From NCBI GenBank assembly GCA_963922415.1, contig CAWUIP010000003.1, positions 29,753-93,752 on the forward strand: 64,000 nucleotides of DNA. Direction: 5' to 3'. Position numbers and translations under genes: made by a program. Origin of the DNA: Aliishimia sp963922415. GTDB lineage: Bacteria; Pseudomonadota; Alphaproteobacteria; Rhodobacterales; Rhodobacteraceae. Below are positions 49,788 through 57,321 of the stretch, piece by piece (positions within the stretch are counted from its first letter, which is position 1; every line of letters starts with the position of its first letter). The notes beneath the pieces are model-generated. The model saw only the letters and a program-made list of their open reading frames with translations. It did no database searches and was not told the DNA's origin.

Positions 49788-50438
49788 TTAAACAGGCAGA
49801 AAAGTCTCTGCGCTTGGGTCGTAGGCTTCCAAAGTGCCTGACCCTAATTCCAACCAAAGCCCGTGAAGCGCCAATGTCCCTGCCGCATGCCGTTCTTTGA
49901 TAAACGGGAAGGTGAACAGGTTTTCAATGCTGGTTTGAACTGCAAGGCGTTCCATACGCAGAACCTGTTCGGCTTCATCCTCGAGATCCTCAACCATCTC
50001 GTATTTTGGGCGTAGGATATCCATCCAACGGCCGACAAAACTATCCGGCTTCTCAAGGTCCGGTGCCAAGCCTTTGCACATGTCCAAACAGCCCTTCACG
50101 CCGCCACAATGACTGTGGCCCAACACGATCAAATGCGCCACGTTCAGGACAGTCACAGCATATTCAATAGCGGCGGATGTCCCGTGATAGGCGCCTTCAG
50201 GCGTGTAAGGGGGCACCAAGTTGGCAATGTTTCGGTGCAGAAAGAACTCGCCCTGATCTCCGCCGAAAACTGAGGTCACATTCACCCGGCTGTCACAGCA
50301 GGCAATCACCATCGCACGCGGCCGCTGCCCCTCGTTGGCCAGACGGGCGTACCATGCGCTGTTTTCCGCATGGGTTGTCGCTTTCCAACCCTGATATCGG
50401 GTCTTCAAATAGGCGGGAAGTGGCTTAGTTCGGTGCAT
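49788..50438 (-). CDS. beta-class carbonic anhydrase
   Basis: 216 aa from the ATG at 50438; a longer frame to 50507 has no better start. Interconverts carbon dioxide and bicarbonate in the cytosol. Zinc ligands: CCDSRVNV (Cys and the Asp-Arg dyad, about residue 47) and LGHSHCGGVKG (His and Cys, about 107). NIANLVPPY and SAAIEYAVTVL are family segments. It lies 56 bp upstream of sbtA on the same strand. Confidence 0.96.
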   Translation of the reverse strand: MHRTKPLPAYLKTRYQGWKATTHAENSAWYARLANEGQRPRAMVIACCDSRVNVTSVFGGDQGEFFLHRNIANLVPPYTPEGAYHGTSAAIEYAVTVLNVAHLIVLGHSHCGGVKGCLDMCKGLAPDLEKPDSFVGRWMDILRPKYEMVEDLEDEAEQVLRMERLAVQTSIENLFTFPFIKERHAAGTLALHGLWLELGSGTLEAYDPSAETFLPV

Positions 50439-50548
50439 TTTGGGCCTCAGCGGCGGAGTTGTTCTTAGATTGAACTGAATTGTCTCGAAAATGCCGAACA
50501 GTCTCAACCATTTAGGAAGGGGTTTTTGCGATTTTTTGCGCCGGGTGA

Positions 50549-50953
50549 GTGAAAAACAGTGTGGTGAGACGAGTGACTTCCATTAGCCAACTCATACGCG
50601 ACGAAAAAGCCGCGCTCGATCATGAGCAACTGGGCGCGCTATATGCGCAGTTAGGCGCAATTGGTGCCGAAGACGTTGTGCGGCGCGCGATGGAGGAACT
50701 CGCGCTCCGTTTGACGCATGCTGAGCGGCTTTACCGTGAAAACGAGCGTGAAGAGCTCAAGAAAAGTGCGCGGTCGCTAACAGCGATTGCACAACAAATC
50801 GGAATGCAGAAGTTGGTGACTGTCGCGCGTGACGTCGCAACATGCGTAGACTATGGCGATGAGGTTGCGTTGGCAGCAACGCTTTCACGATTGTTACGCG
50901 TGGGCGAGTCCTCTTTGACCGCGATGTGGGACCTGCAAGACTTCACGATATAG
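50549..50953 (+). CDS. small helical protein, possibly HPt-like
   Basis: 134 aa from the GTG at 50549; GTG at 50573 (TSISQLIRDEK) is equally plausible. All-helical. The segment ELKKSARSLTAIAQQIGM followed by LVTVARDVATCVD resembles a histidine-phosphotransfer helix pair (HxLKGSA), but Glu sits where the phospho-His is expected. I cannot assign a function. It is divergent from the carbonic anhydrase gene, with about 110 bp between starts. Confidence 0.65.
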   Translation: MKNSVVRRVTSISQLIRDEKAALDHEQLGALYAQLGAIGAEDVVRRAMEELALRLTHAERLYRENEREELKKSARSLTAIAQQIGMQKLVTVARDVATCVDYGDEVALAATLSRLLRVGESSLTAMWDLQDFTI

Positions 50954-51027
50954 TGGACAGGCGCCTTTGCAGCGCGCCATTGGCACGCTAGGTTTGGAAG
51001 ACCTCGGCAAAAAAGGCGCCCTTTTCC

Positions 51028-52416
51028 ATGTCGCTTACTTTTTCAAAAGACACGCAAGTGGCGGTCCCGTTGCATCTGGTTGGCGCGGAGGCCTGCACAG
51101 ACTGTCTGGCGTCTTTGCCTGCCGAGGCGCAGGCCTGGGCAAAAACGCATGGATTTAAGGGGAACGCGGGACAGGTTCTAAGTTTGCCGCGTGCGGATGG
51201 TGACTTGCACGCGGTCTTGGTCGGTTGGGGAAAACCCGCTGACCGGGCGCGCGGTCGTTTTGCCTTGGGCGGCGCACGGGCGAAGCTGCCCGAAGGCGTG
51301 TATGAGGTGGTGACAGACCTCTCTGCGGACCAAGTCGCGGCGGAATATCTCGGATGGCTGATGGCGGGCTATACGTTTGACCGGTACGCAAAAGCTTCGC
51401 CGCCAAAGGCAAACCTTGTCGCCCCGGCAGATAGCGACTTGACAGCGCAGCTCGAAGCAATTGCAGCAGGCGAGGCATTGACCCGCGACCTGATCAACAC
51501 ACCCGCTGAAGATATGGGTCCGCCCGAATTGGAAGCGGCGTTTAGATCGCTCGCCAATAGCTATGGGGCCGAGGTCGCCGTGACGGAAGGCGATGCACTC
51601 ATCTCGGAGAATTTCCCGCTCATCCACACAGTTGGGCGTGCTGCTGAAAAAGCGCCGAGGCTCCTGGATATGCATTGGGGCGAGACGGGCCCCAAGCTGA
51701 CACTGGTGGGCAAGGGTGTGTGTTTCGACACGGGCGGTCTGAACCTCAAGCCCGGCGGATCCATGGGCTTGATGAAGAAAGACATGGGTGGGGCGGCGAC
51801 GGTTTTGGGCCTAGCACAAATGATCATGGCGCTGGATCTTCCGCTACAACTGCGCGTGCTAATACCAGCTGTGGAGAATGCGGTGGCAGGCAACGCCTTC
51901 CGCCCAGGCGATATCTTCACTTCGCGCAAAGGCCTTACGGTCGAGATCAACAATACCGATGCAGAGGGTCGTCTGGTCCTCGCGGATGCGCTGGCCTTGG
52001 CAGATGAAGACGCGCCCGATCTTATCATCTCGATGGCGACCCTGACAGGCGCTGCACGCGTTGCTGTTGGGCCCGATCTTGCCCCTTTTTACACGGATCA
52101 CGACGCCCATGCCGCCGCGTTGCAAACGGCCGCGGATCAGGTGGCCGACCCTGTATGGCGGATGCCGTTTCACGCGCCCTACGAGTCGATGATTGAACCT
52201 GGGATTGCAGATCTCGACAACGCCCCCAAGGGCGGGTTTGCAGGCTCGATCACAGCGGCTTTGTTCTTGCGCCGCTTCGTGACGGGCAGCCCAGCGTACA
52301 TGCATTTTGACATTTACGGTTGGCAGCCGACTACCGCACCAGCGCGCCCGAAAGGCGGCGTGGGCCAAGGCGCACGCGCCGTCCTGCAGGCCTTGCCGGA
52401 TCTCTTGGACCTATGA
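51028..52416 (+). CDS. leucyl aminopeptidase family (M17) peptidase
   Basis: 462 aa. M17 peptidases are cytosolic hexamers that release N-terminal residues using two zinc or manganese ions. Catalytic domain: LVGKGVCFDTGGLNLKPGG (Lys and Asp ligands, about 231-249), MKKDMGGAATVLG (Asp) and the diagnostic NTDAEGRLVLADAL (about residue 310, Asp and Glu ligands plus Arg). The N-terminal domain is shorter and divergent, as in the Rhodobacterales PepA-like branch. Its stop overlaps the next gene (ATGA). Confidence 0.95.
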   Translation: MSLTFSKDTQVAVPLHLVGAEACTDCLASLPAEAQAWAKTHGFKGNAGQVLSLPRADGDLHAVLVGWGKPADRARGRFALGGARAKLPEGVYEVVTDLSADQVAAEYLGWLMAGYTFDRYAKASPPKANLVAPADSDLTAQLEAIAAGEALTRDLINTPAEDMGPPELEAAFRSLANSYGAEVAVTEGDALISENFPLIHTVGRAAEKAPRLLDMHWGETGPKLTLVGKGVCFDTGGLNLKPGGSMGLMKKDMGGAATVLGLAQMIMALDLPLQLRVLIPAVENAVAGNAFRPGDIFTSRKGLTVEINNTDAEGRLVLADALALADEDAPDLIISMATLTGAARVAVGPDLAPFYTDHDAHAAALQTAADQVADPVWRMPFHAPYESMIEPGIADLDNAPKGGFAGSITAALFLRRFVTGSPAYMHFDIYGWQPTTAPARPKGGVGQGARAVLQALPDLLDL

Positions 52417-53240
52417 AGGCGGTCGCGCGCGACGTTTTGTCAAACGGCGACGTGGCGCATGTTTCATACAAGGGCCGCGTTGCAGCCAACCGCTTTGCCG
52501 AAGGCCGGCTGACCCGAGTGGCGATACCAGTTGCGGATTTGCGATTGGACCCGTCCAATCCAAGGTTGGATAGACAAGTGCTTTACGGCCACCCGGTTTT
52601 GCAGCTTGAGGCGGATCACGGCCTAAGCCGCGATGAGACATCAGGGTATGTGGGCTACATTCCCCTAGATGCCCTGAACGATGCCAGCGCGCCGACGCAC
52701 CGCATTTCGGTACGGTCAAGCTATCTGTTCGACGCACCTGACATCAAAACACCCAATCCAATGCCGCTGTCGTGTGGATCGCTTCTGAGCGTTCGCAGCA
52801 CCCAGGGCCGGTTCGCCGAAACGGACGATGGGCGGTTTGCGATCCTGGCGCATTTAACCCCGATCACCGAAACGGAATCAGACTTGGCGGCAACGGCCGA
52901 GACACTCATAGGCACGCCTTACCTTTGGGGCGGCAACTCGGCCTTTGGCATCGACTGCTCGGGCCTAATCCAATTGGCCTGCCAAGCCGCTGGGCGGCCT
53001 TGCCCTGGCGACAGCGACCAACAGTGCCGAGACTTGGGACGTCCATGCGTGATGGGTATGCGGCCCGAACGCAATGATCTTTTCTTTTGGAAAGGACACG
53101 TGGCCTTGGCGGTGAGCGACACTCGGTTGATCCACGCCAATGCGCATCACATGGCTGTCGCTCACGAACCGATTACGGATGCCCTCGCGCGCATCGAAGC
53201 GCAAGGCGACGGCCCGCTTCTGGCCCATAAACGGCTTTAG
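52413..53240 (+). CDS. NlpC/P60 family peptidoglycan hydrolase-like protein
   Basis: 275 aa from the ATG at 52413, overlapping the aminopeptidase stop. Two SH3-like regions (about 1-140) precede a papain-like NlpC/P60 domain: GTPYLWGGNSAFGIDCSGLIQLACQ with catalytic Cys (about residue 187) and RNDLFFWKGHVALAVSDTRL with the His. Such enzymes cut D-Glu-diamino-acid bonds of stem peptides. No signal peptide is seen, so it may act on recycled muropeptides in the cytosol, consistent with the adjacent M17 peptidase. Confidence 0.9.
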   Translation: MKAVARDVLSNGDVAHVSYKGRVAANRFAEGRLTRVAIPVADLRLDPSNPRLDRQVLYGHPVLQLEADHGLSRDETSGYVGYIPLDALNDASAPTHRISVRSSYLFDAPDIKTPNPMPLSCGSLLSVRSTQGRFAETDDGRFAILAHLTPITETESDLAATAETLIGTPYLWGGNSAFGIDCSGLIQLACQAAGRPCPGDSDQQCRDLGRPCVMGMRPERNDLFFWKGHVALAVSDTRLIHANAHHMAVAHEPITDALARIEAQGDGPLLAHKRL

Positions 53241-53584
53241 TCCACCGCGCGGATCAGCTTCCTTTCGAGCACACGTAGCACCGTCTTTAGGTCATGCCCT
53301 CGACGCAAGACTTGGCCATCCATACCGACAACCGCATACATGCCTTGTTTGCCACGCAGCCGCGGCCGTTTTTCGATCCGATAGAGCGGGTTTTCCGCGG
53401 TACGGCGAAAGACTGAAAAAACGGCAAGATCCTTGAGGCTTGAAATCCCATAATCCCGCCACTCTCCGGCAGCGACCATGCGCCCGTAGAGCGACAAGAT
53501 CACCGAAAGCTCAGTGCGGTGGAAGGCCACGGTCGGATTGGGAATCTCACGCAGATTGCTGGGCGGCGGGGATTGCATGTTCAT
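53237..53584 (-). CDS. DUF2794 protein
   Basis: 115 aa; the start is the ATG at 53584 or 53578. Compact soluble protein with TVAFHRTELSVILSLYGRMVA, GEWRDYGIS, VFRRTAENPLYRIEK and MYAVVGMDGQVLRRG, fitting DUF2794 of Alphaproteobacteria. Function unknown. Overlaps the NlpC/P60 end on the other strand by 4 bp. Confidence 0.85.
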   Translation of the reverse strand: MNMQSPPPSNLREIPNPTVAFHRTELSVILSLYGRMVAAGEWRDYGISSLKDLAVFSVFRRTAENPLYRIEKRPRLRGKQGMYAVVGMDGQVLRRGHDLKTVLRVLERKLIRAVD

Positions 53585-53699
53585 TCTCAAAGAGTTGCGC
53601 CAATCCAACGCAAAAGCAAGCACCAAGCGTATCGGCGTTGCTGGAATCATCGCAATACGTTACAGAATCGTGCAGGGATGGAGAATTTGGAAACGTGTC

Positions 53700-54134
53700 A
53701 TGACACCGCAAGAGCGTGCCTCTAAGGCCGCAGAGACGATGTGGGCCGCCGATCCTGCAAGTCGCGGGCTTGGGATGGAGATTGTCGCGGTCGCACCAGG
53801 TAAAGCCGTCGTGGCCATGCCTGTGCGCGCAGATATGGTGAACGGCCACGGCATTGTGCATGGCGGGTTCATCTTTACCCTTGCGGACAGCGCATTCGCG
53901 TTTGCCTGTAACACCTACAACCAAACAACCGTTGCTCAGCAAAACCAGATAACCTTTTTAGCGCCGGGCCGCGCTGATGACGTGCTGACCGCCACTGCGA
54001 CAGAGGTCTCGCGCAGCGGGCGTTCTGGAATTTATGACGTATCGGTCGCAGGGCGCGATGGAGCCTTAATCGCCCTCATGCGGGGCCTGTCCCGCACTAT
54101 CCAAGGCCAGATTTTCGAAGAGGCAGACCCATGA
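53700..54134 (+). CDS. paaI: PaaI-family hotdog thioesterase
   Basis: 144 aa from the ATG at 53700. The hotdog domain has the PaaI pattern DMVNGHGIVHGGFIFTLADSAFAFACN, with the catalytic Asp in the LADSAF helix and HGG near the substrate. PaaI hydrolyses ring-hydroxylated phenylacetyl-CoA to stop dead-end CoA trapping. ATGA overlap with paaK. Confidence 0.93.
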   Translation: MTPQERASKAAETMWAADPASRGLGMEIVAVAPGKAVVAMPVRADMVNGHGIVHGGFIFTLADSAFAFACNTYNQTTVAQQNQITFLAPGRADDVLTATATEVSRSGRSGIYDVSVAGRDGALIALMRGLSRTIQGQIFEEADP

Positions 54135-55438
54135 AAGACCTAACGCCCGCGCCAGATAGCCTTGATCCGATCGAGCGGGCCTCGCGAGACGAATTACAAG
54201 CGCTGCAGCTTGACCGGATGAAGTGGTCGCTGGCACATGCCTACGAGAATGTGCCGCACTATCGGTCCGCATTTGACGCGGCAGGTGTCCACCCGGCCGA
54301 TCTGCAGAGCCTTGAAGATCTGTCGAAGTTTCCGTTCACTGTAAAACAAGACCTGCGCAATGCCTATCCCTTTGGAATGTTTGCCGTTGCACGGGAGCAA
54401 GTTGCGCGCATCCACGCCTCTTCCGGCACGACTGGGCAGCCGACAGTCGTTGGCTACACAGCCAAAGACCTGGAGGTTTGGGGTGCTGTCGTCGCACGAT
54501 CGTTGCGCGCCGCAGGTCTTAAGCCAGGCGATCTTTTGCATAACGCCTACGGCTACGGTCTGTTTACAGGCGGCTTGGGCATTCATTTGGGCGCCGACGC
54601 GCTTGGGCTGACGACAGTCCCCGTTTCGGGCGGCATGACCGCACGGCAGGTGCGACTGATCGAAGACTTCAAGCCAAAGGGCATTACCATTACGCCGTCC
54701 TATGCCTTGTCTGTCATCGACGCGTTCCATGCCCAAGGGCTGGACCCACGCGAAACCACGCTGGAGGTGGGCATTTTCGGTGCCGAGCCGTGGACCAACG
54801 CCATGCGGGCCGAGATTGAAGCGGCGTTTGATATGCACGCCGTCGACATCTATGGCCTGTCCGAGATTATGGGCCCCGGCGTCAGTCAAGAATGCGTGGA
54901 AACCAAGGATGGGCTACATATCTGGGAAGATCATTTCTACCCAGAGATCATAGATCCCGAAACAGGCGAAGTGCTACCGGATGGTGCATTGGGCGAGTTG
55001 GTGTTCACGTCGCTGACCAAGGAAGCCTTTCCCATTATCCGGTACCGCACGCGCGACTTGACGCGGCTAATGCCGGGAACCGCGCGCACAATGCGGCGGA
55101 TGGAGAAGGTCACCGGTCGGTCGGACGACATGATCATCCTGCGCGGCGTGAACGTCTTCCCGACACAGATCGAAGAATGCTTGATGCAGATTGAGGGGCT
55201 CGCTCCCCATTTCCAGATCGAACTCAGCCGCCCGGACCGGCTGGACCAGATGCGCGTTCTCTGTGAGGTCGCGACACCCCATGCGAATGGCGCGGAACTT
55301 GGTCAAGCTTTGTCAGCGCGCATCAAGGAAGTCGTCGGAATTTCAACATCGGTCGATGTGCGCGCGCCCGGTGATGTTGCGCGGTCCGAAGGCAAGGCTG
55401 TTCGGATCGTCGACTTACGCCCAAAGACTGACAGCTAG
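54131..55438 (+). CDS. paaK: phenylacetate-CoA ligase
   Basis: 435 aa, ATG overlapping paaI. Adenylate-forming enzyme that activates phenylacetate with ATP and CoA. Seen: the AMP-binding loop HASSGTTGQPTVVGYT (about 97-112), YGYGLFTGGLGIHLGADALG, SEIMGPGVSQEC, YRTRDLTRL and the C-terminal domain KVTGRSDDMIILRGVNVFPTQIEE. No paaABCDE, paaG, paaH or paaZ genes occur in this window, so the rest of the pathway must be elsewhere. Confidence 0.95.
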   Translation: MKDLTPAPDSLDPIERASRDELQALQLDRMKWSLAHAYENVPHYRSAFDAAGVHPADLQSLEDLSKFPFTVKQDLRNAYPFGMFAVAREQVARIHASSGTTGQPTVVGYTAKDLEVWGAVVARSLRAAGLKPGDLLHNAYGYGLFTGGLGIHLGADALGLTTVPVSGGMTARQVRLIEDFKPKGITITPSYALSVIDAFHAQGLDPRETTLEVGIFGAEPWTNAMRAEIEAAFDMHAVDIYGLSEIMGPGVSQECVETKDGLHIWEDHFYPEIIDPETGEVLPDGALGELVFTSLTKEAFPIIRYRTRDLTRLMPGTARTMRRMEKVTGRSDDMIILRGVNVFPTQIEECLMQIEGLAPHFQIELSRPDRLDQMRVLCEVATPHANGAELGQALSARIKEVVGISTSVDVRAPGDVARSEGKAVRIVDLRPKTDS

Positions 55439-55442
55439 GCGG

Positions 55443-55805
55443 TCACGACGTCTCAACACAGTGGCGCCGAAACGCGCGTTTGAGCATGTCCAACTCGGCC
55501 CGCAGTAACTCTACTTCAGAGCGAATGTCGTCGCCCAGCGCCTCTCCCGCGATAAGCGTGAAGTCACCCAAGACGTGTCCGTTAACCCGGTCGGCGATCA
55601 CGAAGGTGTGGACCCCGTCGGAAATCGCCTCGGCAGGTATTGGGATGCGCAGATCCCAGCCGCCTTCGATCTCGTCCAACGCGACATCTGGCACATCTTT
55701 GTCCAGATGTCGCACGTCGATCTGAGGCATGCCCTCGCCCCCAGACACGACGCCATGCCACACGCCGTTGCGGATACTGGTTTCGGTTAGCTGTAAATCG
55801 CTCAT
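55443..55805 (-). CDS. conserved hypothetical protein
   Basis: 120 aa. A beta-rich N-terminal 90 residues (GVWHGVVSGGEGMPQIDV, WDLRIPIPAEAISDGVHTF) and a short helical tail (EVELLRAELDMLKRAF) that could form a coiled coil. I do not recognise a named family. Eleven bp downstream of the next minus-strand gene, so likely the same transcript. Confidence 0.72.
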   Translation of the reverse strand: MSDLQLTETSIRNGVWHGVVSGGEGMPQIDVRHLDKDVPDVALDEIEGGWDLRIPIPAEAISDGVHTFVIADRVNGHVLGDFTLIAGEALGDDIRSEVELLRAELDMLKRAFRRHCVETS

Positions 55806-55816
55806 GTCGGCCTGTC

Positions 55817-56590
55817 CTAAAGGGCTGCGCGCGGCCTGCGCGAAAACGTCAAATCGCGCAGCGTGACTTGATTCATGTCAGGACGTTCAAAGATGATGTC
55901 GACCCAAGCCTTGTCCACGCGTTTGTCATTCACATCGGAATAGGCCAGGTCAAACTCGACCGAGACGTCCTTGTCGTTCAGCGGCAATTCACGCACGATC
56001 TGCTCGGTGTTCGGCCCGTGTTTGACGTTAAAGCGCGCGAAGAGCTCAAGGGGCGTTTCCATCTCGATGATCGTGTCGAGCCGGTAGACATGGCTCGCTT
56101 TGATCCCTTGGAGCCCAGCGGCGGGCAAATCGATGACGAGTGACAGAAACGATCCGTTAAAGCGGAAGACGTCCATGCGTAGCCCATAAGGCGCAAGGTC
56201 CTCTTCGCGCACATTGCGAATTTGCCGCAGCGTGATTTCGCGTTGGGGGCAGTCGTGGAACACGGTCACTTCCGGTCCCAGTTGTTCTTTCGTTCCAACC
56301 GAACTGATGCCACGCTTGGCGAGCGGCCCCCGCCACAGATCCGGCCGCCATGCCCAATCGGCATTATAGGGTTTTGGAAACGATCGTGCCCCAACATAGG
56401 GCAAAGCCAATCGGTCTTCGGCACGGTGGATTAAGGTATCTAAGTGGGTCTTGAGCGCGCGCGCCCGCCCGCGCTGAACACGCAGCACGCTGAGATCGGC
56501 TTTCTGAGCAAAGCGCGCCGCACGCGCCCAGCGGCGCATCATACGCTGGTGAAAAAGCCGTTCAAAGAATCTGCCGCCGTCTTGGCTCAT
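55817..56590 (-). CDS. conserved Rhodobacterales protein (DUF6478-like)
   Basis: 257 aa, soluble. A basic helical N-terminus (FFERLFHQRMMRRWARAARF) precedes a beta-rich domain (FNGSFLSLVIDLPAAG, PNTEQIVRELPLNDKDV) that ends with DMNQVTLRDLTFSRRPRA. The family assignment is from memory of similar Rhodobacterales proteins and is tentative. Function unknown. Confidence 0.72.
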   Translation of the reverse strand: MSQDGGRFFERLFHQRMMRRWARAARFAQKADLSVLRVQRGRARALKTHLDTLIHRAEDRLALPYVGARSFPKPYNADWAWRPDLWRGPLAKRGISSVGTKEQLGPEVTVFHDCPQREITLRQIRNVREEDLAPYGLRMDVFRFNGSFLSLVIDLPAAGLQGIKASHVYRLDTIIEMETPLELFARFNVKHGPNTEQIVRELPLNDKDVSVEFDLAYSDVNDKRVDKAWVDIIFERPDMNQVTLRDLTFSRRPRAAL

Positions 56591-56625
56591 TTTCGGGTCT
56601 GCCGTCCGCTGCTCGCCTGACTTGC

Positions 56626-57321
56626 TTATTCTGCCAAAGCCTTGCGATTGAATAAACCACGGATACGTGCGCCCAGTCCATTTGTGTTCTGCGGCGCAGT
56701 TTCGGCCACAGTCTCGGCGGTGTCTGACGTTGGTTTTTGGGCTGTCGCGCGTGTCATCACCTGCTCAAGCAGAGTTTTTCCGGTGTCAGCTGCGACAGTT
56801 CCACCCTCTGGCGCATAGGCGGCGAGCGACAAAACCAGCCCTTCGAGCTGCACAACACCCCGCCAATAGACCGCATCGGCGCCCGGCAACCTGCCACCTT
56901 TGATCTGCACCACGGCACCACCTACCGTGGCTTCGGCGGGTTGAACGCGCGCCGCGTCGCCGACCAATTGATTGACTGCATCCACGGCCGAAACGTCCTC
57001 GACCGTCTCAATGACGCTTACAGTGACAAGTCCCAGCGGCGCGCCCTGGCTGCCACGACCGGACCCCAGCGCGTCACACCGCGCCAGAGAGGCAAAGTCG
57101 TCCTTAAGCCCGCGTTTGTTCACGCAATAGCCGTCTGGCGGCACAAGATGCAGCCGCCCCGCCATCAATCTGGCGTCGGGTTGTGCAACGTTGCGGCGGA
57201 CCCCACCTGAGGTTTGCAGATTGAGCCCCTGTAGAAAGGACCCGGTCCCCTGCTCTGTACCGCAGGCCGCCAGAGCGACCAGCGGCAACACCCGCAGGCG
57301 ACTAAAGATCCATGTATTCAT
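56626..57321 (-). CDS. putative lipoprotein
   Basis: 231 aa from the ATG at 57321, which lies inside the last 20 bp of ilvD on the same strand. Signal and lipobox: IFSRLRVLPLVALAACG. The mature protein has RLHLVPPDGYCVNK, a motif I have seen in Rhodobacterales envelope proteins, a central alpha/beta region and a low-complexity C-terminus (TSDTAETVAETAPQN). Function unknown. Probably cotranscribed with ilvD. Confidence 0.78.
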   Translation of the reverse strand: MNTWIFSRLRVLPLVALAACGTEQGTGSFLQGLNLQTSGGVRRNVAQPDARLMAGRLHLVPPDGYCVNKRGLKDDFASLARCDALGSGRGSQGAPLGLVTVSVIETVEDVSAVDAVNQLVGDAARVQPAEATVGGAVVQIKGGRLPGADAVYWRGVVQLEGLVLSLAAYAPEGGTVAADTGKTLLEQVMTRATAQKPTSDTAETVAETAPQNTNGLGARIRGLFNRKALAE

